Under the pieces are notes generated by a model that did not search any database, was not told where the DNA came from, and saw nothing but the letters and a program-made list of their open reading frames with translations. A stretch of DNA of 8,815 nt from Microcaldota archaeon (GTDB lineage Archaea; Aenigmatarchaeota; Aenigmatarchaeia; QMZP01; QMZT01). Positions 1 through 5,824 of the stretch are shown here, piece by piece. How positions within the stretch are numbered: position 1 is the stretch's first letter; the number at the start of each line of letters is the position of its first letter. The position numbers and the translations under genes were made by a program. The stretch spans positions 1 to 8,815 of the forward strand of contig JAADIF010000089.1 in the NCBI GenBank assembly GCA_013151465.1, given 5' to 3'.

Positions 1-1
1 A

Positions 2-175
2 GAGCATGCAAAAGATATGTATGGAGAAATCTCAGTAGTTTGCATATTTATGAGGGGTTTTTTTTCTGCCCATACAGAAGCTAGTTTTGCTCTGAAAAAT
101 GTTCATTTCAACGAATTGAAATGCCAATGCAAGGGAGAGACGAAGGGCTATTGCGAATGGGAGAGTAAGTGGTAA
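2..175 (+). CDS. V4R-domain protein, C-terminal end only (cut by window edge)
   Basis: An open frame runs from the left window edge to a TAA and gives the last 57 residues of a protein whose start lies outside. The tail aligns without effort to the C-terminus of the next gene: both share EHA..MYG, then a Cys (C14 here), a Gly, a His (H24), LKN, a Cys (C41) and a YCE.ES.W ending (C51). This spacing is that of the V4R (4-vinyl reductase) domain, a small-molecule-binding or metal-binding module found in archaeal regulators and in chlorophyll and aromatic metabolism. It carries one extra Cys (C43) absent from the neighbour. The stop lies 2 bp before the next start, so the two are probably co-transcribed. 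The ligand is unknown, and the N-terminal architecture cannot be seen. Confidence 0.75.
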   Translation, partial: EHAKDMYGEISVVCIFMRGFFSAHTEASFALKNVHFNELKCQCKGETKGYCEWESKW

Positions 176-177
176 AT

Positions 178-735
178 ATGCCGATAATATCAACGTTGTT
201 AAAGAAAATGATAATTGCGCGCGCGTTCCGGACCGAGAAAGGTAGAATAAGAATGTTCGGGAAGATGGATTGGACGCTCTATTCTTCAAAGGCACTTGCC
301 CATTTCTTTCAGGTTATTGGAGATAAATTCGGGGAGGATTTCCTTTATGATTTAAGTTACAGGAACGGGCGGGGAAACGCCATGGAAATGATAAAGGCAA
401 TGAACATTAAACCCAAAGGCGGGTGGGCAACACAAACCGCCATTATAAGCCTGTTGGACTTTCTTGGATACGGGAAAATAAAATTCGTAAAGACCGACAT
501 TGATAAAGAAGGTCATCACCATTTTATCATTCACAGCATCGAGAACCCGATAGTTGAGCATGCTGTCAGAATGTATGGCAAGAATTCGCATGCATGTGCC
601 TACTGGATGGGTCTTCTCGCCGGGCACGGCGAGCTTGAGCTTGGGCTAAAGAATGCAAGATTAAAAGAAAACAAATGCATAAAGGATGGTTCGCAGTATT
701 GTGAATATGAAAGCATCTGGAAAGCGGATGGATAA
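178..735 (+). CDS. V4R-domain protein, tandem paralogue of the upstream gene
   Basis: The product is 185 residues, about the usual size of stand-alone archaeal V4R proteins. The first ~30 residues are basic. Residues 30-110 form the mixed alpha/beta N-terminal part (including GEDFLYDLSYRNGR near 52-65). The V4R core runs from about 112 to 182, with an HHH run (113-115), C140, H150, C167 and C175 as likely zinc or ligand-site residues; these four are also present in the truncated upstream copy. ATG 178 is preferred because GGGAGAG (159-165) lies about 12 bp upstream. An in-frame GTG at 169 would add three residues and overlap the upstream gene, and its SD spacing would be too short. No DNA-binding, reductase or transmembrane domain is visible. 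V4R domains are known to bind small ligands; the role here is inferred to be sensing or a metal-dependent function, with no substrate recognised. Confidence 0.82.
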   Translation: MPIISTLLKKMIIARAFRTEKGRIRMFGKMDWTLYSSKALAHFFQVIGDKFGEDFLYDLSYRNGRGNAMEMIKAMNIKPKGGWATQTAIISLLDFLGYGKIKFVKTDIDKEGHHHFIIHSIENPIVEHAVRMYGKNSHACAYWMGLLAGHGELELGLKNARLKENKCIKDGSQYCEYESIWKADG

Positions 736-742
736 CATAACA

Positions 743-750
743 TTTAAAAA
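743..750 (+). promoter_or_regulatory. TATA-box-like element upstream of the 372-residue gene
   Basis: TTTAAAAA in the 46-bp gap after the V4R gene. Its centre is about 35 bp before ATG 782, placing transcription start near 772, just at the ribosome site. A second AT-rich run (TATATAAT, 758-765) is too close to the start codon to serve as well. Read-through from the V4R genes is also possible. Confidence 0.35.
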
Positions 751-770
751 GATGAGTATATAATTACTAA

Positions 771-778
771 GAGGTGAT
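771..778 (+). promoter_or_regulatory. Extended Shine-Dalgarno site
   Basis: GAGGTGAT matches the full archaeal anti-Shine-Dalgarno complement over 8 bases. Its GGTG core ends 5 bp before ATG 782. It is the strongest ribosome site in the window and fixes the start of the following gene. Confidence 0.75.
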
Positions 779-781
779 GAT

Positions 782-1900
782 ATGACGTCAAAACATATAT
801 TAACAGTTCCTTTTGACGGATATGAAATAGAAGTTCATGCATTTTCAGAAAATGGCCCGAATTCTGATAAAGGATTAGCAAAAGCGTTACATGAGGCAAG
901 ATATAATGTCCTTGCAAATGGTCAACCTATATACTGCACAGCTGTTACCCCTGATTTTGATAAGAAAGAAGAAAGAAATCCTCACGATGAATTGGATTCG
1001 ACAAGGCATGTAGTTCTCTTAATAAATAATAAGAAGAATAATAAGATCGGATATGGCGCTTCTGCAGCGATTAGCACTGGAGAAACGTATCGCGGTGAAA
1101 TAATAGGAGTGCCTCTGGAAAACAGATATCAGCCAGAAGGAAGCAATCCATTAAACTATCCGGAAGGGGCGTCAATGGATGATTTCAGGAAATTTGTGAA
1201 GCGAACTTACGGGACAGATGAGAATATAATAGCCGAGATTTACAGGCATTTTGAAAACCCGATGTTAAGGGATGAAATAAAGGAAATAAGAAAAAAAGGA
1301 GGCCCGCGACCCGAAGCGTTGCGTTTGCTTGTGTATGCAGGATTATATAAAGATCTCGTGGTTGACAGAGAAAATAAAGGTGATATGCCTGTTTGGTTAT
1401 GGGTTTACGATGCGATTGCCAGATACGCAGACAAATATTCAAAGGTAGGGGGTTCGTTCAGGGATTTTGTTCATAAGAAGGGATTGTGGATACCAACCGC
1501 ACTTTCCAAAGTCAGAAAAGGCGAGCCCGACGGCGAAGGCGTCGATCAATGGTATCTTAAAGGCGTCAATGATGATTTGGATGGAACGCTGGTTTCACGC
1601 CTTCTTGAAATATTTTACCCCGCCGAAAATTTCAATGAAACAGGAAGAGGTGAGATAAGAAAAGCGGCAATGCTTGATGGCGTCGTCGGAATTAAGGAAG
1701 ATGAAAATAAGATAAAGCATCCTCTCTCATTTCTTTTTGGAGGTAAATATAATGGGTTTATGGATAAAAATGAGAAAACGCAGATGCTTGGAGCGTTGAA
1801 TGTGGTTGGCGGGAAGTTCAATCGCTCACTTATTAGTGATGTGATTGTTGGAAAAAAAGCCAAGAAAAGGCTGGGAATCCCTGAAATTAATTATATGTAG
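782..1900 (+). CDS. Uncharacterised protein, possible GNAT-fold N-acyl amino acid / autoinducer synthase relative
   Basis: A 372-residue soluble protein with no signal peptide or membrane segment. I do not recognise it with certainty. Residues 36-110 read like the N-terminal half of FeeM/LuxI-type acyltransferases: an Arg-Tyr-x-Val-Leu stretch (40-44), an acidic stretch with D69-E70-x-D72 followed by R75-H76 and a hydrophobic strand (77-81), a charged turn, then I89-G90 where these families have the 'vGt.R' strand. Residues 186-240 recall their C-terminal half: GLYKDL, then VWLWVYDAIARY, a Gly-Gly-x-Phe, and G234-L-W-x-P near the end. The usual Arg after the IG pair is missing (the sequence runs YGASAAIS), so the active site may be altered. 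Residues 245-372 are extra and unassigned. The start is fixed by the 8-base SD site. The gene lies after the V4R pair and converges on the KaiC-like gene. If the family call is right it would join an acyl chain to an amino-group substrate; this is inference only. Confidence 0.85.
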   Translation: MTSKHILTVPFDGYEIEVHAFSENGPNSDKGLAKALHEARYNVLANGQPIYCTAVTPDFDKKEERNPHDELDSTRHVVLLINNKKNNKIGYGASAAISTGETYRGEIIGVPLENRYQPEGSNPLNYPEGASMDDFRKFVKRTYGTDENIIAEIYRHFENPMLRDEIKEIRKKGGPRPEALRLLVYAGLYKDLVVDRENKGDMPVWLWVYDAIARYADKYSKVGGSFRDFVHKKGLWIPTALSKVRKGEPDGEGVDQWYLKGVNDDLDGTLVSRLLEIFYPAENFNETGRGEIRKAAMLDGVVGIKEDENKIKHPLSFLFGGKYNGFMDKNEKTQMLGALNVVGGKFNRSLISDVIVGKKAKKRLGIPEINYM

Positions 1901-1919
1901 AAACACACACAATTTCCTC

Positions 1920-1938
1920 TTTTTATATATCATTTTTT
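1920..1938 (+). terminator. Oligo-T terminator candidate for the 372-residue gene
   Basis: A run of five T (1920-1924) and a run of six T (1933-1938) start 20 bp after the stop codon, without a strong hairpin. Archaeal RNA polymerase terminates on such T-rich tracts. The tract overlaps the last codons of the convergent gene. Confidence 0.4.
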
Positions 1939-2597
1939 ATTTCTATTCCATTCTCATTTATTATGAGAGGGTATGTGTTTGTGCCTTGATTTGTTCTTCT
2001 CATCTTCCTTATCATCAGCGATCTTGCTATTCCCTCTCCCACGCCAAAATAATAAAGCGCGATTACACCATCTACCACAAACTCCTCGACGCCGAACCTT
2101 GAGAGGCCCTTTTCATCGCTGTCAAGGACTTCAGAGATTAAGACGGATGTTGCACCTGTCCTTTTCACGGAATTTATCAGGGATATGAGCTTCTTTCTTA
2201 TCTGCATCTGGTTTGGAAGCATCATCCCTACAATCGATACGGAATCGACAACAACCCTCTGGGCGTTTATTTTAGCGATGTCCTCCACGACGTTTATCCC
2301 CATCTCGTTTACCTGAAGGGGATCGTAATAGACAAGCTTGAACAACCCTTTCTTTTCAAATTCCTCAAGATCCCAGCCGAACCTTCTGGCATCTTCCTTT
2401 ATGTCCTCGACGTCCTCTTCAAGCGTGATATAGACTCCCGGCTCTCCTCTCTGGAGTCCTTCCCACAGAAACTGCAAACTAAATATCGTCTTTCCCGTTC
2501 CGGCGCCGCCGGTAACAAGTATTGCAGAGCCCTTGATGAAGCCGCCTTCAATCAGGGGGTCGAGACCCTTTATGCCCGTTGGGATTCTGCGCACCAT
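1923..2597 (-). CDS. Single-domain KaiC-like (RecA-superfamily) ATPase
   Basis: The product is 224 residues, the usual length of archaeal one-domain KaiC-like proteins. It opens with RIPTGIKGLDPLIEGGF, typical of the family. Walker A is GGAGTGKT (30-37). The paired catalytic glutamates are E60-E61 in YITLEE, and Walker B is RVVVDS with D118. GVEEFVVDGVI (169-179) and the KaiC signature KMRRT (198-202; usually KMRGT) follow, then a NENGIEI tail. All catalytic residues are present, so ATP binding and hydrolysis or autophosphorylation are expected, probably as a ring-shaped hexamer in the cytoplasm. Cellular targets of such archaeal proteins are mostly unknown. It is not in the pilus operon, has only one domain, and no KaiA/KaiB partner is nearby, so a clock role is not supported. 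FlaH of archaella is a relative, but the context argues against that name. Transcription appears leaderless from the divergent promoter region. Confidence 0.92.
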   Translation of the reverse strand: MVRRIPTGIKGLDPLIEGGFIKGSAILVTGGAGTGKTIFSLQFLWEGLQRGEPGVYITLEEDVEDIKEDARRFGWDLEEFEKKGLFKLVYYDPLQVNEMGINVVEDIAKINAQRVVVDSVSIVGMMLPNQMQIRKKLISLINSVKRTGATSVLISEVLDSDEKGLSRFGVEEFVVDGVIALYYFGVGEGIARSLMIRKMRRTNQGTNTYPLIINENGIEIKNDI

Positions 2598-2622
2598 AAT
2601 ATACTCTATTTGTTTTGCTTCC

Positions 2623-2632
2623 CTTATATTAA
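2623..2632 (-). promoter_or_regulatory. TATA box of the KaiC-like gene
   Basis: On the minus strand the sequence reads TTAATATAAG, centred about 31 bp before the start codon. No purine-rich ribosome site lies between it and the ATG, so a leaderless or very short-leader transcript is expected. Confidence 0.5.
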
Positions 2633-2693
2633 TTTGGTTTCATTTTCATATCTGTGAGAAGAAACACCTGGATTTTTTCCGCTTTATTGAAAG

Positions 2694-2709
2694 AATAATT
2701 GGAATTATT
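2694..2709. repeat. Perfect 7-bp inverted repeat in the divergent promoter region
   Basis: AATAATT, a 2-bp GG spacer, then AATTATT. It ends 12 bp before the TATA box of the ureohydrolase gene and lies about 60 bp upstream of the KaiC-like promoter. The position would suit a dimeric regulator or activator of the downstream gene. In AT-rich DNA such a match can arise by chance. Confidence 0.4.
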
Positions 2710-2721
2710 ACAAGTTCTGCA

Positions 2722-2728
2722 TTTAAAA
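2722..2728 (+). promoter_or_regulatory. TATA box of the ureohydrolase gene
   Basis: TTTAAAA is centred 27 bp before ATG 2752, so transcription should begin at or within a base or two of the start codon. No Shine-Dalgarno sequence is present, consistent with a leaderless mRNA. Confidence 0.5.
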
Positions 2729-2751
2729 CTTATCTGGGATAAATATTTCTT

Positions 2752-3567
2752 ATGCTTCATACCAAAAGGACATTCGACTACGAATACCCGCTGGAGAATG
2801 CAGATGTATGCATAATAGGCATCCCTTTCAACTCAACGGAGATAGGGCAGTCCGTAAAGCACGGACCGCTTTTTGTGCGCGAAGCTATAAGAAACCTTAT
2901 CGGATACAATCCGAAAAGCAGGCAGAACATCTTTGAGAAATACAGATTTTGCGATGCAGGCGATATAGAAGTTGTTCCGGGAAGCTGGAGCAAGACGAAA
3001 GACGTGATCATATCAACAATAAGGGACATATTCTCAGGCAATGAGAGCATATTCCCGATATTCTTGGGAGGTGAGCATCTTATCACCCTTGCAACAGCAA
3101 CGGCGCTAAAAGAAACGGAAGGAGAACGCGTAACTCTTATTGACTTCGATGCGCATAAGGATCTTCTCCCCGACTGGCTCGGAGAGAAGTATTCCCACAT
3201 TACATGGGCGTACCATCTCATGAAAACGGGTAATTTTGATATGATACAGATAGGATGCAGGGCTTATGATAAGACCGAAGAGGACAACTCAAGAAGATTC
3301 AACATATCAGATGAGATAAAAAGCATAAAGGGTCCTGTTTATCTCTCAATAGACCTTGACGTGCTTGATCCGTCTGTTGCACCTGAGGTAGGGACGCAGC
3401 AGGCAGAAGGCATAACTTTTGCCGAGCTCAAAAAAGAGCTGATGAAGCTTAAAGGCGCCAGAATAATAGGAATGGATATCGTTGAATGTGCATCAAGAGA
3501 GGTCGAGACGAAAACAGCGCACATAGCCGCCGAGATAATAAGGACTGTACTTGAAATAAGAGGATAA
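2752..3567 (+). CDS. speB: Agmatinase/arginase-family ureohydrolase (probable agmatinase)
   Basis: Ureohydrolases hydrolyse guanidino compounds to an amine and urea at a two-manganese site; in archaea the usual member is agmatinase, which makes putrescine from agmatine for polyamine synthesis. All three metal motifs are present in this 271-residue protein: GGEH (106-109), DFDAHKD (131-137, ligands D133, H135, D137) and SIDLDVLDPSVAP (199-211, ligands D201 and D203). SHITWAYHL (148-156) occupies the substrate-loop position where agmatinases have an SH motif. The closing motif DIVECASREVETKTA (242-256) keeps the Glu and the Thr-Ala but lacks the common Pro and Asp between them, so substrate preference could differ. 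The length fits archaeal agmatinases (about 270-300). The start is the first ATG, directly at the predicted transcription start. The gene stands alone, divergent from the KaiC-like gene and convergent with the next gene. Family is certain; agmatine as substrate is inferred. Confidence 0.92.
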   Translation: MLHTKRTFDYEYPLENADVCIIGIPFNSTEIGQSVKHGPLFVREAIRNLIGYNPKSRQNIFEKYRFCDAGDIEVVPGSWSKTKDVIISTIRDIFSGNESIFPIFLGGEHLITLATATALKETEGERVTLIDFDAHKDLLPDWLGEKYSHITWAYHLMKTGNFDMIQIGCRAYDKTEEDNSRRFNISDEIKSIKGPVYLSIDLDVLDPSVAPEVGTQQAEGITFAELKKELMKLKGARIIGMDIVECASREVETKTAHIAAEIIRTVLEIRG

Positions 3568-3570
3568 GAT

Positions 3571-3586
3571 TTCATTTTTTCCTTTT
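3571..3586 (+). terminator. T-rich terminator candidate after the ureohydrolase gene
   Basis: Six T (3575-3580) followed by CC and four T, starting 4 bp after the stop. The tract lies inside the last lysine codons of the convergent gene, so the ends of the two transcripts overlap. Confidence 0.35.
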
Positions 3587-3964
3587 CGCGAGGAGCGAGG
3601 TTGAGTAATTCCCGAATTTTCCTATTCTCTTTATGTCGATTCCCATCGACATTATCTTATTTTCAAGAGAAGGGAACAGTTTCTGGTCATAGCCGAGCAC
3701 GACAATATCAGGCCTTTCCCTTTCGATGGTCTTGCCCCAGTCGTGCTCATCGCCTATGATTACCTTGTCAGCTATTCCGAGTTGTTCCACATTTTTCTTT
3801 CTTTCTTTTGCGCTTGCAAAAAGATAGCCCTTCCTGTTTTTGACCGTTTCGTCCGTTGCTATGACGACTATGAGATAATCGCCGTGTTCCTTCGCCTTTT
3901 CAAGAAAGAACTTATGGCCCGGATGAATTAAGTTGAATGTTCCGCCGACAAGAATTTTTCTCAT
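3572..3964 (-). CDS. Small cytidylyltransferase-family nucleotidyltransferase, probably archaeal FAD synthase (RibL-like)
   Basis: This 130-residue protein has the HIGH-type nucleotidyltransferase fold: GTFNLIHPGH (8-17) holds the nucleotide-binding HPGH, KNRKG (42-46) follows the second strand, and VVLGYDQ (88-94) and YSTSLLAKR (120-128) complete the site. GTF(N/D)-LHPGH with the TDETVKNRKG segment and PDIVVLGYDQ closely resembles archaeal RibL, which transfers AMP from ATP to FMN to make FAD. Glycerol-3-phosphate cytidylyltransferase (TagD-like) shares the same motifs and cannot be excluded. It is shorter than typical RibL (about 150 residues) and contains no Cys, whereas RibL proteins are known for conserved C-terminal cysteines. 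No ribosome site precedes the ATG, but a TATA-like box sits 26 bp upstream, so it may be leaderless. It lies 39 bp after the DUF63 gene and could also be read through from the pilus operon. Confidence 0.88.
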   Translation of the reverse strand: MRKILVGGTFNLIHPGHKFFLEKAKEHGDYLIVVIATDETVKNRKGYLFASAKERKKNVEQLGIADKVIIGDEHDWGKTIERERPDIVVLGYDQKLFPSLENKIMSMGIDIKRIGKFGNYSTSLLAKRKK

Positions 3965-3984
3965 GTTTAGAATATGAATGAATC

Positions 3985-3994
3985 AAATAAATAT
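3985..3994 (-). promoter_or_regulatory. TATA box of the nucleotidyltransferase gene
   Basis: The minus strand reads ATATTTATTT, centred about 26 bp before the start codon, in the 39-bp gap after the DUF63 gene. The spacing places transcription start at the ATG. Confidence 0.45.
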
Positions 3995-4003
3995 CATGGC
4001 ATG

Positions 4004-4867
4004 TCATATCGCGGTCGTCATTGCAACGCTGAACATATCCCGCGTCCCTGTCGCAAATCCCAAAATTATTATAAGCAGTTTAACAAACCCTGCAAAGTTT
4101 CCGCTTATTTCCTTTGAGCGCTTTATCCTGTCTATGAAATAAAGCACTGCTATTGCTACTATTATCTTTGTTACAAGAAATGCGAAAGGCCCGAATGCCT
4201 GTATTATCGCGTTGCTGATGAAATGCTGCTCTGTGTATACGGGATAAAATTGGAGGATTATGCTTGTCGCTGCACCGTCAAGCGTTTGCGCTATGAGGGC
4301 AAGTTTGTTCATCCTATCGGCAAATAAGCGGCTCTTTACCTTCCCGAAAACAATAAAGACGGCTCCTGAAAAGGCGGCCGCAGTCAATAATATCGAAATG
4401 AATGCCTCATAATGAGTAAGGTGCGTAAGATGCCACAAGACTACAGGAAGCGCCAGCACAATCCCTATGTTTCTGAACGTATTGATCTTGTCCCATTTCT
4501 TTTTTCGCGACAGCTTTATCGAGACGAGAAGCGATGCTATCGTAAGAAGACCTACCATTATGTAGATTCCCGGAGATATGAAATAGAACCCCATTTCAAC
4601 TGGGTTTGCTGAGCGCGCTATCAGATGGACTGATGAGTAGCTCTCCTCGAATATCCTTACCGTCGAGCCGAATAACACATAGGGTAGGACGGCGAGTGCG
4701 AACCTGTAATCAAACTTTATTTTTTTCTTCTCAAGGTATGGATATATGAGAAAGAACAGAAGGACTATCGCCATCAATGAATATGCAAGCGTGTTGACCG
4801 GATTATAGCCGCTGTGGCTTGTTATCGGGCTTATGAAGTATTCTCTGACAAAATCTTGGATGGCCAT
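4004..4867 (-). CDS. DUF63 family multi-pass membrane protein
   Basis: The 287-residue product matches the archaeal DUF63 family: a start of the form FVREYFISPI....GYNPVNTLAY (6-29), KIKFDYRFALAVLPYVLFGSTVRIFEE (49-75), and AQTLDGAATSI (193-203) followed by YTEQHFISNAI near 211-221. About seven to eight membrane spans are visible, roughly at 26-43, 57-71, 97-117, 133-148, 155-175, 188-206, 226-245 and 260-275. The biochemical function of the family is unknown. The open frame continues upstream, but ATG 4867 is chosen because AGGTG (4877-4873) lies 5 bp ahead, the family N-terminus begins here, and the extension would overlap the upstream gene's coding sequence. The upstream stop is only 8 bp away, so translation is probably coupled. 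Being last in the pilus operon suggests, without proof, a link to assembly or to the membrane environment of the machine. Confidence 0.9.
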   Translation of the reverse strand: MAIQDFVREYFISPITSHSGYNPVNTLAYSLMAIVLLFFLIYPYLEKKKIKFDYRFALAVLPYVLFGSTVRIFEESYSSVHLIARSANPVEMGFYFISPGIYIMVGLLTIASLLVSIKLSRKKKWDKINTFRNIGIVLALPVVLWHLTHLTHYEAFISILLTAAAFSGAVFIVFGKVKSRLFADRMNKLALIAQTLDGAATSIILQFYPVYTEQHFISNAIIQAFGPFAFLVTKIIVAIAVLYFIDRIKRSKEISGNFAGFVKLLIIILGFATGTRDMFSVAMTTAI

Positions 4868-4875
4868 CAGAACAC

Positions 4876-5820
4876 CTATGAGGGCAGGATGCCTACGCGT
4901 GCAAAGAATAGGAACAATATGAAGACGGCAGCAAGCATTATAACTGCGTGCTTGCTTCCGGCTATTGCTGAATTTTCCCCAAGCTGTCCTGCTATAAGCC
5001 CAGTCGTTATGCTCAGTATGACCATCATCGAAAAGAACAGTGAAGTGTAATAACAGCTTATGCTTCCGGACGATATGGCGAGCGTCGAGCAGATGGCCTC
5101 GAATAGCCCGCAAGGAAATATCATCGGCGTTTTCTGGCAGGGATTGCCAAAATCAAAAGCAGCAACGCTCATCCCTCCGCTCCCTTGGCTTTGGCCGCTT
5201 TGGACAATTGGCACCATTATGTATATTATGGCAAGAGATATGAGAAGGAACATGAAAAATATTCCGTACATCAGCATGACATGCTGCCTTACCATCGATC
5301 TCCTTTCGTCATCAACCTCCCTCAGAATCATCATATCTCTTGCTGTCGAATTCAGTATTGATGCGACATCGCCCCCGGATTTGTACGATTCCTCTATTAT
5401 GCTCACCACCTGAGTTATTAGGGATGATTTTTTGAATTTTTCGCCAAAAAGCTCAAGGCATCTGAGAAACGGTATGCCCCACGACAGACGGTTTCTGAAT
5501 TTTGCTATCTCCGGATTAAGTTTCCCGTAATTCGTTTTTGTTGCCATGTCTATTGCGTCCTCTATAGTCATTCCGGATGATTTCGAGTTTGCAATATCTC
5601 TCATGAAATTCGGAAACTCCCTTTCCACTGCGCGTATCCACATGAATTCTGTATAACTATACAAAATGAAAGGCCCTGTTATTATGAATATGCACAGTAT
5701 TCCAACATTCATTATGGTGCCGACATCGTGAGTTATGAATGTAACAGAGACTATGAGAAGCGTACTTATGAGTAGCGAGATTGCAAGTATTCTCCTCTTA
5801 CTGTCCATCTTATCGAACAT
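4876..5820 (-). CDS. tadC: Type II secretion system F-domain membrane protein (TadC / C-terminal half of FlaJ)
   Basis: This is the platform protein of a type IV-pilus-like machine, anchoring the assembly ATPase in the membrane. The protein is 314 residues. Two membrane spans (about 12-30 and 36-56) precede a cytoplasmic T2SSF domain (about 66-180, with EREFPNFMRDIANSKSSGMTIEDAI at its start). A third span (182-206), a loop of about 50 residues, and two final spans (258-279, 290-310) follow. GLIAGQLGENSAIAGSKH (274-291) matches the conserved C-terminal segment of archaeal FlaJ, so this corresponds to the second half of a standard FlaJ. The outside loop carries C228, C237, C244 and C256, which could form disulfides. 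The upstream stop is 4 bp away. GTGAT (5828-5824) is a close ribosome site; ATG 5808 (residue 5) is an alternative start. Confidence 0.85.
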   Translation of the reverse strand: MFDKMDSKRRILAISLLISTLLIVSVTFITHDVGTIMNVGILCIFIITGPFILYSYTEFMWIRAVEREFPNFMRDIANSKSSGMTIEDAIDMATKTNYGKLNPEIAKFRNRLSWGIPFLRCLELFGEKFKKSSLITQVVSIIEESYKSGGDVASILNSTARDMMILREVDDERRSMVRQHVMLMYGIFFMFLLISLAIIYIMVPIVQSGQSQGSGGMSVAAFDFGNPCQKTPMIFPCGLFEAICSTLAISSGSISCYYTSLFFSMMVILSITTGLIAGQLGENSAIAGSKHAVIMLAAVFILFLFFARVGILPS

Positions 5821-5824
5821 CTTA

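Noticed and set aside
169..177. GTG start three codons upstream for the second V4R gene
   Set aside because: It would overlap the upstream stop and leave the GGGAGAG site too close; ATG 178 has a workable spacing.
216..225. Alternating GC run (possible Z-DNA or methylation site cluster)
   Set aside because: Only about nine bases, and explained by Ala-Arg-Ala codons in the V4R gene.
1902..1910. ACACACAC run after the 372-residue gene
   Set aside because: Too short to count as a microsatellite and without any neighbouring structure.
1845..2102. 85-residue plus-strand frame spanning the convergent gene ends
   Set aside because: It covers the end of one real gene and the antisense of another; its composition is low-complexity and no ribosome site is present.
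1923..2597. Naming the KaiC-like gene flaH (archaellum ATPase)
   Set aside because: It is outside the flaI/flaJ-like operon, has no archaellum neighbours, and shows the general archaeal KaiC pattern.
4868..5113. N-terminal extension of the DUF63 frame by 82 residues
   Set aside because: It overlaps the TadC-like gene's end in another frame, its composition is unlike a membrane or DUF63 protein, and a good SD site with the family N-terminus lies at 4867.
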